This document shows, in pieces, positions 16,640 through 19,121 of a DNA stretch of 19,121 nucleotides (positions are counted from its first letter, which is position 1; every line of letters starts with the position of its first letter). The notes beneath the pieces are model-generated. The model did not search any database and was not told the origin of the DNA. It was given only the letters and a program-made list of their open reading frames with translations. Source of the DNA: Funneliformis mosseae (Eukaryota; Glomeromycota; Glomeromycetes; Glomerales; Glomeraceae); contig CAJVPP010001577.1 in the NCBI GenBank assembly GCA_910592005.1, forward strand, positions 1 through 19,121, in the 5' to 3' direction. A program made the translations under genes and the position numbers.

Positions 16640-17440
16640 ATTTTTTCTAAGATTGCTTAGTATTTTTTGGTTTATAGTATTTGACTTTTATTTCTTCGGA
16701 TAAATAGCACTCAGATGCAACTAACTTCACTTTAGATTCAGATGAATCAGAATCATCTGTTTCTGAATAATAATATTTATTATTTTTTGGATACTTGTAA
16801 AATAGCATGAAATCATCATATATTATTATCCCTTTTTTTCACATATCTATTTTTGCTTCACATATTTATAAACATAGTATTTCTAATATGAGGTCAGCTT
16901 TTTCTGACTTTATAATAACCTCAAAATCATTAAAAGCTTTGTCACTATCAGAGACCAGTCTATCTTTTCCTTTATATTAGAAAGATATATCTAAGCAATC
17001 TATGGTGTCTAATAAGTTTTTCACTCTTTTATTTTTATAATGCTTTCTATATTATTTTTCAAGCTTATCAGTTAGGATTTTGCTAATAAAATTTATGCTA
17101 GAAGTTGTATTAATCAGTACTTTGACTGTGTAGTGTCTACACCTTACTTTTAATACTTCATAATGACTTTTTAGATTCATATCATCATCTCCCTAAAAAT
17201 ACCAAACTATACATTCTACGTATGTCATTTTTGTTATATTTTCTTAACTGGATATTTATTTTATCAGATAAAAATAATCTAATAAAGTTAACTGAATTTT
17301 TATTAGTTTTCTCTTGCAGATCTTTAATCAAGGGAGTTTGGCCTTTACAGCTTTTTTTTTCAACTTTAACAGTGGTATCTTTTATTGTATCAAAGACAAG
17401 TAAGTCTTATATTTTGAAGATAATGTCCCTCAATATCATC
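16640..17440 (-). pseudogene. Retropepsin-like protease part of a retroelement
   Basis: Reading downwards from about 17400: KDTTVKVEKKSCKGQTPLIK, DLQEKTNKNSVNFIRLFLSD, MNLKSHYEVLKVRCRHYTVK, then VLINTTSSINFISKILTDKL (about 17060-17120), and after a stop DLILEILCLQICEAKIDM (about 16842-16895). The V-L-I-x-T-x-S-S-x-N-F-I-S pattern and the D-L-I-L-x-I-x-x-L segment match the active-site loop and flap-distal strand of LTR-retroelement aspartic proteases. The catalytic Asp of DTG is Asn here and the Gly is Thr, so the enzyme would be dead even without the stops. A Ser/Asp/Glu-rich tail follows. No reverse transcriptase is seen beyond it. Confidence 0.55.
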
Positions 17441-19121
17441 TATCTAATCAATCGAAAATGACTGCAAATAACGCTTAGGATAGCTTTAGAATAAGAATGA
17501 AATATAATATACCTTACAAACTTTCTTTTGCTGATATGTTATAGAAATTATCTCTTTTGACGTGATTAATGAAATAGCTTTCTCCTTATCATTCTCTGCT
17601 AGATAGAGCAGGTTTTCACATACTATAGTGTTTTCAAACAAATCAGTCCTATAATTTACCTCCCAATTCTCAGCTATCATAAGCAGTCTTAGAAAGTGTC
17701 ACTTCTTTTTCTGATCATCTAGCCTATGGCATCTTAATTTTGCCTCAATAATTTAGAAACAAGAAGTTGTTTGAAGTTCAGTAAGTTTGATATATTCAAG
17801 AACACCATCTGATAGTTTAACTCGAATCATTTGATTCATGTATCATACTCAACTGCAGGCTGTATATACAGCATTATTAATCTAACCTTTCAGGCTATGA
17901 TCCATAATAAAATAGCATTTCAGAGGCTTAACAGTTTGTCCTTGAATTTGATAAATTGTTCCTCAGCTAGCATATTTCCATTTGATAGGAAGTCCACGCA
18001 GTACTATCTCAAGTGATACATTTATCATTATACTAATATATGCTTTGATAATTTTATTGTTACCTGAGATCTGCACAGGTTTCCCTTAAATACGATACAT
18101 ATGTTTGATACTTTCATCTGGATCAAAATGGATAATTAAGGATATATTGGAAAAGCGTAACTTATGAGCCTGTATTAATGCACTTTCAACTCAATACCCA
18201 TATCATTTGTAAAGCAAATCCAAATATCTTCTGAAGTCCACTCAGTAAGTGCATTCTTCCATGATGTTGTAGATAAAGCCTCATAGAATTCTTACAATTA
18301 GATCATATCATCTTTCATCTACGTGTGTAATTTTAATGCCTTAAATTTGGGATCATAAGCACAATAATCGTCTATGCATCAGATTACTTTATCAGCTCAC
18401 TCAGTAAGAAATTTATGCGAACCTTCTTTATTACCCATAGTGTAAGTTAACCTGGATTTCCATACATAATACTCTGGCATCCATGACTTTTAGCATATGA
18501 TAATAATTTCTGTAATACCTTCTTAGGAATTATATATACCTTATTAAAGATAAGTATTTTGGCTAAAGCTTTTTTTCCAAAACATGTAGGATTTCACTCA
18601 TCGATAGATGTTATCTCTAGATGAAAATACTTATGATATGTCATAACTATTAAGCCTAGATTTTGCTTTCTATGATATTCTGTAAGCAAATTCACTAGTA
18701 TGAGAACTACAACCTTTTGACCAAAGAATGCACAAATGGCTTGTATTATTTTTCTACTACCGCTTTAGCTAACTAGATAAACTTTTTGCAATATTATTAA
18801 TTTTAAATCAATAGAAAGAGAAGGTGCGTCACTTAGAGAGATTTCTAGTGTATCTTCATAATTAATAACCTAAGATAATATTTCTTTACGATAAGTATAT
18901 CTCTCTTTTTTCTTGTACCATTGACTATACTTAATTTTTGGTATTTTTAGAACAATAACTGATTCATACTGCTTTCTTTTTTCATCTAGTTCAGTCTCAT
19001 ATTTCACATGCATTTCTTCTAACTCTGCACTATTTTTCACTTTAGCAAAGAGGCTGTTATCAAAATCAGGAAGCAATTCTTATTCCATCTCAACAATAGT
19101 TTTATCTAGAATAGTTTCGGA
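17441..19121 (-). pseudogene. Gag-like part of the same retroelement, N-terminus outside the window
   Basis: From the window edge: a charged coiled coil (ELLPDFDNSLFAKVKNSAEL, EEMHVKYETELDEKRKQYES; 18870-19090), then DTLEISLSDAPSLSIDLKLI. A middle section follows with GNKEGSHKFLTE, CIDDYCAYDPKFKALKLHT, FYEALSTTSWKNALTEWTSE and DIWICFTNDMGIE (about 18180-18460). Further on come EEQFIKFKDKLLSL, LMLYIQPAVEYDT-like, LTELQTTSCF and MIAENWEVNYRTDLFENTIV, CENLLYLAENDKEKAISLIT (17486-17680). The order coiled coil, helical capsid-like block, protease suggests a Gag-Pro polyprotein. No CCHC zinc knuckle is visible. At least five frameshifts and many stops are present. Confidence 0.5.

Noticed and set aside
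1..19121. Alternative genetic code, with TAA/TAG as Gln and TGA as Trp
   Set aside because: TGA replaces both Trp and Arg, frameshifts are frequent, and several frames use TAA, TAG or TGA as normal ends. Decay by C-to-T changes explains the pattern better.
1..19121. tRNA and rRNA genes
   Set aside because: No cloverleaf with conserved A and B boxes and no rRNA core sequence was found by eye on either strand.

Overview
The window looks like repeat-dense nuclear DNA of a fungus, most likely an arbuscular mycorrhizal fungus (Glomeromycotina, Rhizophagus-like). The signs are very AT-rich sequence, short GT-AG introns of 56-80 bases, a Tigger/pogo element, Tc1-like elements, a hAT-like non-autonomous element, a retroelement remnant, and several translated families whose style I associate with Rhizophagus. 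The organism call is inference from memory of those families, not a search result. Almost every gene is broken, and the breaks are mostly single-base frameshifts and stop codons standing where Trp, Gln or Arg would fit.

Layout: 1-446 is the end of a decayed Tc1-like transposon, cut by the window edge. 458-2690 (+) is a decayed superfamily 3 (D5-like) helicase with its C-terminal tail. 2750-3150 (+) is a Gag-like scrap. 3155-3562 (-) is one of the few undamaged reading frames, flanked by two related direct repeats. 3950-4471 (+) is an unidentified decayed gene. 4651-8070 (+) is a long decayed gene with a coiled-coil N-terminus, two Cys/His zinc-binding blocks and a primase-type CxxC-H zinc site. 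It is split by a 945-bp hAT-like element (6523-7467, 8-bp target duplication) that carries a 50-bp minisatellite made of hairpins.

8178-9460 (+) and 15658-16390 (-) are two inverted copies of one repeat. Copy 1 is interrupted by a 598-bp internally deleted Tc1-like element, and copy 2 preserves the empty site. Between the copies lies a stretch of visibly higher GC (about 9460-12430). It holds a single-copy-looking fungal gene with a PD-(D/E)XK-nuclease-like pattern (10531-11705, one clear intron, probably two frameshifts), possible upstream exons, and the front of another gene (12039-12436) cut by a 2302-bp Tigger/pogo element (12439-14740). That element encodes a nearly full-length transposase with a 78-bp intron inside its first catalytic motif.

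14945-15788 (+) is a decayed gene of unknown family whose end lies in repeat copy 2. 16640-19121 (-) is a Gag plus retropepsin-like retroelement remnant with no reverse transcriptase seen.

The genes do not form a working pathway. The biologically interesting theme is two complementary fragments of what may be one self-replicating mobile element: a coiled-coil/zinc/primase-like half and an SF3-helicase half. A second theme is the strongly C-to-T-biased way in which the mobile DNA here has been destroyed.
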